Assembly: GCA_015680685.1 (NCBI GenBank)
Contig: MNCI01001868.1
Span: 636,513 to 700,512, forward strand
Direction of reading: 5' to 3'
Origin: Gnetum montanum
Taxonomy: Eukaryota > Streptophyta > Gnetopsida > Gnetales > Gnetaceae
Length of the DNA: 64,000 bases
The notes under the pieces were generated by a model that saw nothing but the letters and a program-made list of their open reading frames with translations, was not told the DNA's origin and did not search any database. This document shows positions 1 through 12,000 of the stretch, one piece after another; the first letter of the stretch is position 1, and each line of letters starts with the position of its first letter. The position numbers and the translations under genes were made by a program.

Positions 1-143
1 TCATTTTTTAACTTTTTATTCTATCTTTTTATCTTTTTGTGTGTGTTTTTTCTTTTTACATTTTTGTAAGTAATCTCATCTATGAATAAAACACTCATGT
101 GGATCATTGGTTGAGGTGTGTTTTATGTTATTAAGTCATGAGT

Positions 144-693
144 NNNNNNNNNNNNNNNNNNNNNNNNNNNNNNNNNNNNNNNNNNNNNNNNNNNNNNNNN
201 NNNNNNNNNNNNNNNNNNNNNNNNNNNNNNNNNNNNNNNNNNNNNNNNNNNNNNNNNNNNNNNNNNNNNNNNNNNNNNNNNNNNNNNNNNNNNNNNNNNN
301 NNNNNNNNNNNNNNNNNNNNNNNNNNNNNNNNNNNNNNNNNNNNNNNNNNNNNNNNNNNNNNNNNNNNNNNNNNNNNNNNNNNNNNNNNNNNNNNNNNNN
401 NNNNNNNNNNNNNNNNNNNNNNNNNNNNNNNNNNNNNNNNNNNNNNNNNNNNNNNNNNNNNNNNNNNNNNNNNNNNNNNNNNNNNNNNNNNNNNNNNNNN
501 NNNNNNNNNNNNNNNNNNNNNNNNNNNNNNNNNNNNNNNNNNNNNNNNNNNNNNNNNNNNNNNNNNNNNNNNNNNNNNNNNNNNNNNNNNNNNNNNNNNN
601 NNNNNNNNNNNNNNNNNNNNNNNNNNNNNNNNNNNNNNNNNNNNNNNNNNNNNNNNNNNNNNNNNNNNNNNNNNNNNNNNNNNNNNNNNNNNN
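144..693. other. Assembly gap (550 N)
   Basis: Run of N inside element A. By alignment with element B the missing part is spacer between gag and the internal promoter. Confidence 1.
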
Positions 694-1132
694 TGTGTTT
701 TGTGGAGTTAGTGCAGATTACATTTAACCCTTCTAGTGCCCACAGACACTTTAAGTGTGATTACACAAGGGCATTATAGGTTGAAACCTACTTTGGGGAG
801 GACCCACTTGTGTAATTTTTCGTAATCTTCACTAATTCTCAAACCCAAACACACAATTTCTTATTGTCAGCTTAATTTTTCATAATTTTCTTTCCTTATT
901 ATTATCCCTCCAAATTTTAACGTTCCAATGTACCATTACATTCCCTTTTCTTCATAACCGCCAAATTTTTAATTGCTAAATTCACATCTTTATCATTACG
1001 AGTGCCTCTTGAATTAATGAAATTACCCTAGGATATCTTAATACTTGCCCATGTCCTCAATTTACACCATTAATTTCAATAAAATAATTAAAAATTCGAT
1101 ATTTTTCATGTGTCCCACATCATTGGGGACGA

Positions 1133-1220
1133 GATATCACGTACGTGATATCGCGTCCCACGTGATATCGCGTACGCAATGTACCATACACAATATCATG
1201 TCCTATTTTCCTACAAATAG
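1133..1220 (+). promoter_or_regulatory. Internal promoter of element A with 20-bp palindrome
   Basis: Positions 1133-1152 read GATATCACGTACGTGATATC, a perfect palindrome of two GATATC boxes 14 bp apart. A further GATATC with an 8-bp CpG-rich spacer follows to about 1180. About 30 bp on, at 1211-1220, is CTACAAATAG, a decayed form of the CTATAAATAGG seen in the same place in element B. The same boxes stand before the TATA box of the 3' LTR (4683-4761). The site is about 460 bp upstream of the ORF2 start codon. That it is a promoter is inferred from layout and from the LTR match. Confidence 0.6.
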
Positions 1221-1467
1221 GACGCCCCCACCGCAACACTTAGCATCATTTTTCCATTTACGGAGGGGGAATTTTTGAAATTTTTCTCGACTTGCGATTG
1301 TGTGACCCTCGCTTTTTCACTCATATCTCGCTCACTGGTGCTCTGATTTTAATTCCGTTTGAACCTGCTTGAACCCAGAGTGTCCAATTTAGTCGTGGGG
1401 AAGAGACACTTGCCGAAAAGTCCCTAAATTTTTTGAAATTTATCCCATCCAAAGGACATCAATTAGG

Positions 1468-1684
1468 GTAATTAACACTAACACTTAGAAAAATTGTGCC
1501 AAAAATCATATGACCTTAGGTACACCGGGAGATTAAAATGAAACCCACCTAAGTAATAGGATTCATTATTATAATTTTTGGGCACGATCACATGATAACA
1601 TAAGATCTTTAATTAAAGGCATGTAGTAAGGTATAACTTGACTTTGAAAACAACCTTACTAACATTTGGCTCGTGTGATTACAG
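1468..1684 (+). other. Candidate 5' UTR intron of ORF2 (element A)
   Basis: A GTAATT donor-like site at 1468 and a TTACAG acceptor-like site ending directly before the ATG at 1685. Element B keeps both: a GTAATT near 43145 on the minus strand and a TTGCAG directly before its ATG at 42927. Conservation in two diverged copies suggests a real intron. No transcript evidence is available. Confidence 0.4.
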
Positions 1685-4462
1685 ATGGCCCCGAAACGTG
1701 CACAGCAAGGGGGTCCTGTTCAAGGTGGAGCGAAACAACCTAGGAGAGGTGGAAGACAGGTCCCTGCCGAACAACATGCAGAACAGGAGGTGCAATCATT
1801 CAGCATCCATCAAGAAGAACCTTCTAACAGATGGTCTAGGCAGGTAGAAAGAGGAGCTCCTGCTGCACCTGAACCGGGACAACAATTCACATTGCCCCTT
1901 GACTGTGTTCAGGCTATCCATGAGAAGTCCACATTCGCTGCTATGATTGTGGAGCTAAAATTCAAATCTTTTGCATAGTTCGCTCCTAAGGCTGTTAGGG
2001 ATCACCTCAAGGGGTCTCCCTTATGGCCTGTCCTCTCTGAATGTGGTGCCTGGTACTTAGGTGAAATGTACCTGTTCTGGCACAATAAGGAGCAAGACAC
2101 CACAATTAACATTTGTGGTGTGACAGTAGATTTTCCTACGTAGGCAATTTTGAAAGTGTTAACCTTCCAAATTCAGGCCCCCATGTTGCTCGGTTATCTA
2201 CCCGATTGGACCCTAATGTGTGAAAGGATTGGTTAGAGAAGGCTTATGGCATAGATAAAGCTTTTGGTGAGCTGATGACAGAAGAGCAGGTTTATTTCAA
2301 AATTGGAACCTATCACCTCTTCCCCAAAAAATTTTTGAAAAGAATATCGACGTATGTGGCAAGAGGATGTGCAGTGTTGATGGGAAAGGTTAATGCTAAC
2401 CTTCCCCATCTATATTTGACGGAGATCCTAAGGCGATTTGAAGAACTAAAGTCAGGGAAGATGGCACTACCTTTTCCCTACCTTATCAAGAAACTATGTC
2501 GACGGGCTGGTGTTTGAGGATACACAAATGACATCCTCCAAAAGGCCCAGAATGCTTCTTATGCTGAGTTATTAAAGGCATCAACTCCAAGAAAGAGCAC
2601 TGGCGAAGAGATGAGACTAGATGAAGAAGAAGAACATATGACTGGATCACCTGCAACTCAACTTGCAGGACCCAGTCAACCTCTAGCCACAGGTCCTACC
2701 CAACAACAAGAAGCAGGACCCAGCACAGACCAGGATCAACCACCACCACTGCAAGACTACAGACTGTCAATGAACCATCTTAAGGCCATCGCCGAGATGG
2801 TTAGTTGGGAAATTCATGATGACGTAAACCTCTTCCACATCATCGATGATGCCAACCAGCCTACTATTTCATTAGATCGCACAAGGGATGAATTATCAAT
2901 TCAAATAGGAGGAGGGGAAAGCATATGGTCACAGCAGATCTCTGAAAATGCGACATCTTCTCAAGTGCAGTTAGAGACTGGTGAAGGGGCCACTATGGTG
3001 GTCATGCAACACCAGGATGTCGCGGGAGCTACTAAAGTGATCACTGACCATATCAAAGAATCCTTTAACGTACCTATTGTGCCATCGGTAGATCTTTCAG
3101 GAGCACGGGATGCTCCAAACCTCAATGACTCCTGTGGAACATGAGGATGCACTGGACAGATTGCTTCAAACAGGACAAGTTTTGACATCTTTGTTTAACA
3201 TCCCACAGGATGTAACGGCAATTCAATCAAACCTCATTTCCACAAAGGGGAAGCTGGTCATATCCGAAGTAAGGGCCGAGCATGCTGAAGCTGAAGTGCA
3301 GAAACTACAAGAGCAGCTCATAGCCTTACAAGCAGCACAGCGGGATCCTCTACAATTTGTTCCCGTAGACTAGCTAAAAAATTTCAGAACCAAGAAATTA
3401 ACAAAGGTAATCGCAGAAAATAAGAAGGTGGCAAAAGAAAAGGAGATGGCCACTTGGGATGCCTCCACCACACAAGTGCAAAATCATGCACATCTTAAGG
3501 CACTCAAGGCCTTAGAAGAAGAGAATAAGCAGTTGGTTGCAAATAACCTTTGGTTGACTTCTATGGAGAAACAAAAGAATGTTCTCATTGAACACTTTCA
3601 TCAGTTACAAGAACAGTTCATTCAGGTCAACCGAGATTTAAGTTGTTTATCCAGAGAAAATCGAATCCTCTCAATGGAGGAGGTACGCGCTATTCGCCAA
3701 AAATCAGCCATTGAGATAAGCACGTGGCAGAATGAGGCTAAATGACACGAGAAGCTGAAGGAGCACTTCCGTGATCAGGTGGGAATGTACAAACAAATCT
3801 TGGAGAAGGAGATCCATATGGCCAATGCTCAAATCAACAACATCAATGCTTAGCACACTGATTGGAGGGCCATATTGGACACTTACGCCTTTGCCCACCA
3901 AGAAAAAATTAAGAACCGGGACCTGAAGATTCAAGACTTAACCGAATACATGGAGTTGGCAAACCTTAGATATGCCAACTTGGCCATGTTAACAGTAGGA
4001 TGCTCGAGGTCAGAGCTCGAGTAGTAGGTAGCTTCCACCCACATAAAATATGAAGCAAAATTTGCAGAGTGCAAAAAGATGGCTAAGAAACTAGATGTCG
4101 CAAATTTTGAACTTGTGGTGGTAAAAGAAAGCTACTGAGGACAGAAAGATGTTGCAACCGACTTAGCTTGATGGCTAACAGAGCTTCATGAATACAAAGA
4201 CAAAGCCAGAGCCTATGAAGAGGAACGATAGGTGTTCGCAGCATGGTATGTCAAAGCTAATCAGATGTTCCCGCAACTACCTTGTTCATGGGAAGTGCCA
4301 ACTCCGTCAAACATCAAAACATTAGCATGGATGGCACAAGATCCTTGAACCAAAGAGGAGAAGCTCCAGGCCATTCTTCAGCACCGTCAACCTTCAAATC
4401 TTGGAGCACGTGACAAATGGAAAGCACCCATGGAGGAGCCACTGCCACTAGGAACTACATGA
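1685..4462 (+). pseudogene. ORF2 of element A: plant-transposon-like domain plus coiled coil, broken
   Basis: About 926 codons from ATG at 1685 to TGA at 4460-4462, with frameshifts and many in-frame stops; element B ends at the homologous TGA. It begins with a basic Lys/Arg/Gln-rich tail. A globular domain follows (about 1890-2570) with VQAIHEKSTF, the AVRDHLKGSPLWP region, WHNKEQ and finally LPFPYLIKKLCRRAGV; this layout recalls the putative plant transposon protein domain (Pfam PF20167, from memory). Then come a Pro/Gln/Thr linker (about 2640-2760), an acidic region, and heptad-like coiled coil from about 3200 to 4260 rich in Leu, Gln, Glu and Lys. It is neither a polymerase nor a typical gag. 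Function unknown. A nucleic-acid or RNP role is only a guess. Confidence 0.7.
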
Positions 4463-4638
4463 GTTCCATTTTTCGTAGTGTAGTATTTTTTCTGTGTTGT
4501 GTCTTCCCACACTGCGGCTTCATTTCCTTTTTTGTTTTCATTTTTCTAGTTAATAATCCCATACCTATCCACTATGTAATCAATGAAGCTTGTTCTCCTT
4601 GTAACTCGAGGACAAGTTTTTATTTAGTCATGGGGGTA

Positions 4639-5338
4639 TGATGAGACACGATTCGCATAGGCCGCAATATCGCATCCCCCGTGATATCGCGTATGTGATA
4701 TCGTGTCTTCCCTACGATATTGCGTATGTGATATTGTAGTCCGTCGCCATATCTATAAATAATAGGCGGCTCTCCCTTGTTTCGTTATTAGGAGTTAGAA
4801 GTATCGAAACTCTGGTAGTTTGATCCCTCCAGAGTTAGATTATTTTTCCCGTGTCTACCCACATTGTGGTGAATGTAATTGTACGGTGTCTCTATTTGAG
4901 TGTGACGTACTTGGACACACACATGACCAGCAATAAAGATCGAGATTACTTCATCATTGCAGCATTCACTTTGTTATTTATTTGATTGTTTATTTATTTA
5001 ATGGTATTTACTATTTTCTCTCTCTCACCCTTAAACTCCTAGAACGTGGAATGAGTATGACTTGATTACGAGCATTTAAGTGTGACTACTTGGTAACCCA
5101 GTGGCGTATCTAGGATCTACGCTTGGTAACCCAGTGGCNAGGAACACATCATACACCTCATTTGGCCTAAATCATATGTGACAAATATACAATACTAGTC
5201 CAGGTGGGAAGACAGCGAACTGCGACCTAAGGATAACTGTCTAGGTGCCACAACTAGTCCATCTATGGAGTTCGACTGGATCGCGCGTGCGATGCTCATT
5301 TCATATGGTTGAGTGTAGGGGTACCTCGCCACTCATCA
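4639..5338 (+). repeat. 3' LTR of element A (700 bp)
   Basis: Begins TGATGAG at 4639 directly after the purine-rich ATGGGGGTA (4630-4638), and ends CTCATCA at 5338, so its ends are inverted repeats. U3 holds GATATCGCGTATGTGATATC at 4683-4702 and a second decayed pair at 4716-4736. TATAAATA is at 4754-4761. The last 300 bp match, in reverse complement, the left ends of the LTRs at 37791, 39159 and 53093. One ambiguous base lies near 5139. Confidence 0.9.
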
Positions 5339-6060
5339 CTTTGTAACCCCATCCCCATAAGCCTTGAGGAAAAACTTCATTGTAAATGTGAGGATTGTAA
5401 CCCATGTGATGTAATATCACATACTTTATACTTTTGGGACTAAAAAATGCCTAATAAGTGGTTAAATCCTCATTCTCCAAGTGAAAAAAAAGTCATGTAA
5501 TATCTATATTCTAGCTTGGGATGATTAAAAATGTCTTTTGGGATGCCAAAATTGGTATTTTGATGGGTTTTATTTTGGGGGGATGGTATAGCATTTTCTA
5601 TAATAAAGGCACCTGCATGTGGGTCAAACTCATGTACCCCCATAATGAAGGGATGTGGTAGCATCTATGCTTAGCATGGAGGGTGTGACAACATCTATGC
5701 TCAATGTGGGGGCAGTGTTGACACATCAACCCCCCAACATTGATGCATCACCTCTAGTGTGGATACTTCATGCCCCCAGCATGCATACTTCATGGCCAAG
5801 ATTCAAGCATTGCATCAACTTTAGCAAGGATTCTGCACATCAACATTGATGTTTGGAAGGCCCATCATGGGTGGACAAAGCTAGCGTGGATAAAATTACT
5901 ATTTACTCTTTTAGTTAATGGAATGACCATTGGGGTATAACACTTACAATATATGGTAACCCTCCTTGATTTGGACATCCACTTTACTTGAGTGTAGTAT
6001 AAATTTGTAGCCAATTTGCCAATAATTTGTAGTACCAATTCAGTCAAATTGTAGCAAAGA
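5339..6060. other. No gene seen; likely retroelement-derived
   Basis: Short ORFs only, none with recognisable protein. Contains imperfect repeats of a GCATCTATGCT phrase around 5660-5700 and mixed AT-rich sequence. The right part probably belongs to the LTR of the next element. Confidence 0.4.
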
Positions 6061-7526
6061 TTATGGACAAAACCCTATAAAAGCCAATTTTCTACACCAT
6101 TGAAGGGTTCCACTCTTTTGGCATTAGCACCCTTAGCATTTTTTAGCATCCAAGAACTCTTGCAACCAGGCAAAAATGTAGCATCTTGGAGCACCCTAGC
6201 ATGGAACCCCCATAGGCATCTTTACCCCCCATAGCCTGTTACCCTCTTTTTGATTTGTGGAATTTTGGCTTCTACACTGAGCACCTAGGAATAAAAAATC
6301 CCAACATTGATCACTCTAGTAGCCAAATCCCTCACATTTCTCATCCTCATACATAAGCAATGTAGTAGATCTGGTTCAAGAGTAGCAAAGGTTTGAAAGT
6401 GTTGGGAGTGGTAGGACCTCTAGAATGGAGTTGGTTGCAGAAGATCCAACGAATCCTAAACCCCCATCCAAGTGGACCCCTTTGCTACAATAAGCAATCT
6501 TGTACACATTTTTTGTACTCCAATTATTTTTGTTCAAATAAAGTTTACAATTTCATTTATGTGCAAGTTTGTTTGTTTATTTCATTTCATTGCAATTTCT
6601 CTTCAAGAATTGGTACTTTGCATTTTTATTTTTTATTACCTCCATTTGCATTTTGTAAGTCCCTATGTGATCTACCAAACTATCCAAGGCATCAAGGAAC
6701 TCATTGTTTGTGGAGGCCCTAGAGATCTGAGGTTAAAAATTGTGTTGTTGGGGGTTCTCATTTCCTTCATCATCTAAGGTTTTCTATTACAATAGTTTTT
6801 TTGGTGTTATAAGAAGGGCATTCACCCATTTTCTTCATCAAAACCTATTTGTCCCATTGACAACATTGACCTACAATTTTTAAGTATGCATTTCTTTAGC
6901 CAAAACCTTTAAGATCCTTGTAAAAATCAATGCTAACCCCCATACCCCATGCAACCAAAGCCCAATGTGGAAGTTGTAGGTGTTTAGGCTTTTAAAATTT
7001 TCACAATAGTTGTTGTGAAGTTTCTAAAGCTAACATTGTTTTTATTTCCTAGTTTTCCCCCCTTTTTGTTACCAAATACTTCAATAAGGCCAGTGGTGAT
7101 GGTTTCAACACCCAAGCCTCCATCCCCCCTGTAGAGAATTTCTATCAGCAAAAGCAGCCTAGATAACCTTTGTAAAACCCACTTTTCTTTGTTTTTGACC
7201 ACAAAGTTACTTTCCAAAAAGTAAACTCTCTTTTACCAACATTGGGAAGAGAGGTGTAAGACCTCCCATCTTATCCTCTTTTTCTTGTGCACTGCACCTA
7301 GTGTAGAGGCAATTAGGAAGCCCAATGTGGGTGGGGTTTAATACCACGTTTTTCTATTTTTAGTAAAGGGTTATACCCCCTTTGACAACCACCTTACTAT
7401 TTATAGTAAGTAGCCTATTTTCAATAATTTTTTCAATTTTCAGCCATTTTGAAATTCCACTTATTGGAATTTTCACTTTATATAACCTTTTACAATCCCT
7501 CTTAGCCATTTTTAGCACTTTTCACC
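6061..7526 (+). repeat. Probable LTR and leader of a Ty3-like gag element
   Basis: A TATAAAAG box at 6076-6083 is followed about 460 bp on by an AATAAA-type signal near 6536, the spacing expected of U3-R in an LTR. Leader-like sequence then runs to the gag start at 7527. I could not find the matching second LTR, and the exact ends are not resolved. Confidence 0.35.
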
Positions 7527-9606
7527 ATGTCATTTTAGCAGTCAACCAAGTTACCTTTTACATTCACTGACAATGTGTCTAATTAGTAGGCCATGAGGGT
7601 ATATGACGCTAAGGATCCTACTGTGCTCAAGTATAGGCAATCCTTGAGGCTTAGGGGATGAAGTCCTAAATTTTTTTCTCATAAACAAAGATCACTATAA
7701 CTACATTTGTGCCAAAATCCATGTTGACATGTTGATTCCACATGCAGAAGCAGAACCAAAAAGGGAGTATGAGCTCATACACCAAGATGGAAAGGAGTAC
7801 ATTCCTTCTCTGTATGACCAAATACACTTAACATGTGTCTATGCCAAAATTATATCTCAACAATTGAGATGGATGAAGAGGATGAGAAGCATAGCTTAGA
7901 GGAGTAGCATGAAGAGGAGGATGAACTTAGGGTAGAGCCTGAGCATAAAAACATCCTAGGAGGGTTGTTCTAATAAACAACACCCAAATCCACAATACAT
8001 TCCTCTACCCCCTTTGTCTCCTCCATGGGCTAAATGCCACCATCCTCTACCCCTTCCTACCCAACCATGTTTGGTCCCACACCAATCATTGCTACGCACC
8101 AAACATAATTGGTGCCACAGTCAACCACATTTAACTTTTCCATAACATTTACCACCTAGCCACTATTCATACAACCTTCTTCAGCGGTTGTCACCACTAC
8201 CAACCTATTAATCAATTAGGAGGGATCCACCATGAAACTCTAAGGTCACACATCCCTTTTGTTTTGTTTGTGCCACAAATACCAACACAAACATTTTTCT
8301 TCTTGTTTGGCCCACCAACCACAATAATAACCCAACCTTTGCCCTCTATTCTATTGCAATAGCAAGGCCACAATCCTCTCAAAAAAAATTCCACAACTAT
8401 TTGTGCAAACCCTATAGGCAACAGGGGCCCATATGACCTAGATCAAGCCTTCCAAATCATCTAGGACCTGATGGAAGAGTTCTACAACTCAAAGAGTCAA
8501 GATTATGGACTTTTACTAAGATAATCCCATCAGTCCTATGGTCCTACCCTTAATGCTTCCTCTTGGTGTATGTACCCCTCAATTTAGCAAGTACAATAAA
8601 GAAGGTAATCCTAATGCTCACGTTATAACCTTTTAATTCAGGTACTTGTTGTTGCAACTATAGCCACACACCATAATGAAGATCATCCCTATGTCCCTGA
8701 TAGGGAAAGCACTTAACTAGTACCATGCCTTATTTAGAGGATTTATATCCTCTTTGGAAGACTTGATAGCCCTATTTGTTAACTTCATCAAGTACAACTT
8801 GAAGCCTAACACCATACTTGACTAGCTAATAAAGGTCAAGAAAGGACCACTTGAACCAGTATAGAAGTTCATCCAATGATGGGATGGTCTGCTAAAGAGA
8901 TACTAGATCCTATAGCTAAAATCCATCTTTTTGCTATATTTAAGAGGATAGTTAATGATTTTATCAAGTCTAAGCTATACTACCTTGACTCATGATCCCT
9001 TAGTCAAGCATTTTCCTAGACTAAAAACATATAGGATTTTGTGGAACCTAGTCACAACTCTTCTTACAAAGCATACAAGAACCAACACATGTTGAGAGAT
9101 AAGGAGAAAGGTAAGAAAAATAACATAGCTATGGAAATAGTGGCCAAAGAAGCCAAAATGACTAACTAGGAACTAAGAAACAATTAACCCAAGGTCCCTA
9201 CTAACAACCATGATAGCCAAACATCAACCTTTGGGGCCATTGCATTGGCTACTCCTAAGACTAGCTTTGAGCAGAAGGACAAGACAAAATATACTAGTTT
9301 GCCTTTAAATCCATCTGAACTCTTGGATCAACTATTAAAGAGTGGGAGGATCCAATACAAGAAAATGTCAAAAGCTACTTGTAAAAATCTTGAAAGGCTA
9401 TGTGAGATAGCCAAGGATCCCACTCAAGAAACTAAGGATGGCCCTGAGTTGCCCAAGTATTTCAAGCTTGATTGCTTCTACCACTACCATCAATTGCCTA
9501 GTCATGACACTGACTTTTGCCTCATGCTAAAGAATGACCTACAAAAGATGATAGAAAAAGGCAAGTTGATCCTTGATGCATCTAACTCTATCCAACCACA
9601 AAACTA
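7527..9606 (+). pseudogene. Broken gag of a Ty3-type retroelement
   Basis: From ATG at 7527 the frame is interrupted by many stops. The clearest part is 9245-9606, an open stretch of 120 codons. It ends with a Cys/His cluster (CFYHYHQLPSHDTDFC) followed by LKNDLQKMIEKGKL, the usual layout of plant Ty3-type gag proteins just before the protease. The middle part (about 8440-9060) keeps capsid-like fragments such as SKLYYLDS. Capsid and nucleocapsid functions are known for the family; this copy cannot make a full protein. Confidence 0.65.
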
Positions 9607-10439
9607 GTCAATGCATGTGTACAAGAACCTATTGAATATTAATAACTACTCATACATTATATTAGCATTCAACATTAATGATAATAATAGCCTTGTTATG
9701 GTTCAGGTACCCCCTCATAATGAAAGAGGCTCTCTAGCTTCCACTAGTTCAAGATCCACGTTTGTTATAAGATTACCACCACCAATGCCTCCTAGGGATT
9801 CTTTTGTCGTCAAGGTACCCCAACCAACCACAACCTAATCAAAACCTATAACTAGAAAAAAAACTCCTATGATGAATAATGTCATGGCTTCTTCCTCACA
9901 ACTAACAAACAACAACCAAAAATCCTCAACCAAGCATAGGAAGAAGCCTAAGCAAAAGACAAACAATAAAGATGACCAACAAGTTGAAGCATAGAAGAAG
10001 GTGGACCCACCACTCCTATATCATCTGTGTCCATTACCTCATTAACTTAGGTTGCTTCAACAAGTAAACCACAGGATGACCCCAAAGGCCAAGAGATAAA
10101 GAAATAGGAGAAGCCACAATAACCCTAGGTTGAAGTACATATTTTGGTGTGCATGGAAGAAGTAAAGCACAACTGAGGTGACAAGCCCATGGCCAATGAT
10201 ACAAACTTCCTTAGTACAATGGAAAAAGTCAAGTAGTCTCTCAGAAAAAAGAACACAACCTTGAGCATGTATGAATTGATCGTGAAACACTAGTCAAGAT
10301 GTTAACTTTCATCCTCGTTAGTGAAGACATTCTAGCTAATGAGGAATTAATCCATGCAGTGATGGTTCCCTATTCACCAAGGAAGATGAAGTCAACATCA
10401 CTAGTATTTCATGATAGTGAGGTCAAGATGAGTCCTTGA

Positions 10440-10970
10440 AATGATGAAGTAACAAGGGCTCCTCTTTTATCACCATATGGGTAGTCCAGTACAAGTTGCA
10501 TCAAGTGCATGTGAATGATAGAACTATGACAAATGTTATTCCATGCACTATAGTTGAACATTTAGGCTTGATCAAGTAGATGCAACATACAACAACCATT
10601 TCTCTCAAGCATTTTAATGGATCATAGGTCACTACTAAGGGGTCAATCTCCTTAGACTTCATGGCAAGGGAACAGTTCCTTGCAACTATGGATTTCTTAG
10701 TGGTAGAGGAAACACAAGGTTCAACCTCATCTTGGATAAGCCTTGGTTAGCTTAATTGTGAGCCATCTCCTCAACAATCCACTTAGAAACCCACCTAGCA
10801 GTCAACAATGTGGATGTAGAACGAGGGTTTAAAGCGGAGTTTCAAGATGAAACTCCTAGCCATGAAGTTAAGCAACCTGAGAGAGAGGGAAAAGCCAAAG
10901 ATGATAATGATGGATAATAGGACATGTTATGGGAAGAACTCCCTTTAACATCATGAGTTAAGGAGATGGG
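10440..10970 (+). pseudogene. Broken retropepsin-like segment after gag
   Basis: Plus-strand translation gives VNDRTMTNVIPCTIVEHLGL, then ISLKHFNGS and a block with GSISLDFM. Order and spacing match the aspartic protease of plant Ty3-type elements, where an Asp-Asp-Gly-Ser type active site precedes a VNIMP-like run. Here the catalytic Asp-Gly is lost. The coding trace fades after about 10760. A purine-rich GAGATGGGGAG near 10960 could be a polypurine tract. No reverse transcriptase follows. Confidence 0.5.
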
Positions 10971-12000
10971 GAGTATAAATTTGTGCAAAGCAAGCCTTAT
11001 AAATGTCCTAATATTTTAAAGATTAGGAAGAATTTACACAAATAATGCACATTATGATCCTTCCACATGATGTCCTTATAACTTTGTAACCATATGTAGC
11101 CATATCCAACTAGCCTAGATTTTTCTTGTTGCTTGTTTATATCTTTTTACTTGCCTTATTTGAACCTTTTTTCACATATAGCCTAAGATTTACTTTTTCT
11201 TGCATTTTTATTTATTAAAGCCTTTTTCTTTCTTTGTTTTTCTTTTTTAGCATAATATAAACATGGAAAACAATAAATTTTTTGAAACACGAAATAAAAA
11301 ATTTTATATCTTTTCTTGTAGCCTTAGCTTGTCAAGGCCTAAAATTGGCAAATATCTTTCTACAACCAAGTGTCCATGGCCCACCATGGCCTAAAACTGG
11401 CAACATCCTTTACAACACATGGCCCTCCATGACTTAAAACTAACAACACACATTTATAACTGCATAACATATGGCTTGCCATGGCCTAAAATTGATAAGC
11501 ATCTTTCTATCCTATTTACATTTTAGCCTAATCTTCTAGCCATTTTAACCATAATAGCCATTTACAATGTTTATAGAATTAAAAATGTAAAAACCATAAA
11601 ACCATGATAAATTTATAGTACTAGAAAAATATATAGAAAAAAATGAAATTAAAAATTAAAATTTAAAACATTTATAATAATACATAGCCATAGCCACACT
11701 ATGTGGCAAAGTGTCTAAATAATAATAAACAATAATAATCTATAACAAAGTCTTGACTAACAATATCCATCAACATCAACAACAAGAAAGCTAAGATGGG
11801 CAAATGGAGGATGCTAAGGGACATTTGGAGGAGGAAGTTTTGGGTCATCTCCAACCTCACCGTTGGGGCTTCTGATGTCTCCTAATGTCTAAAACACAAC
11901 ATAAAGCCAATCAATAATCAACAACCAAATTTATAACTTAAACATGACCAAAATTAAAACAAAAATATAAATACATCATACTTGTGGGGAAGCTAGCTTG
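10971..12000. repeat. AT-rich non-coding stretch with a degenerate repeat
   Basis: No gene. Between about 11330 and 11500 a phrase close to CCATGGCCTAAAACTGG recurs four times at roughly 50-60 bp spacing with drift. The rest is A/T-rich, with poly-A-like runs around 11580-11680. Confidence 0.4.

Larger units (their letters stand above)
1..5338 (+). mobile_element. Element A: pol-less LTR retroelement, left part outside window
   Basis: Plus-oriented element of the same family as B and C. Bases 1-143 match, in reverse complement, the spacer of element B near 44620-44770, so its gag and 5' LTR lie left of the window. Visible order: spacer, assembly gap, internal promoter (1133-1220), ORF2 (1685-4462), purine-rich tract, 3' LTR (4639-5338). 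No reverse transcriptase, RNase H or integrase is seen between the promoter and the LTR. All reading frames are broken, so this is an old copy. Only the right flank is visible, so no target-site duplication can be tested. Confidence 0.85.

Noticed and set aside
107-779. Long ORFs across 144-693
   Set aside because: They are translations of N runs in an assembly gap.
1-5338. Endogenous pararetrovirus as the source of the gag-like elements
   Set aside because: They have LTRs with inverted ends, primer sites and 5-bp target duplications, and no movement-protein or viral polymerase signature.
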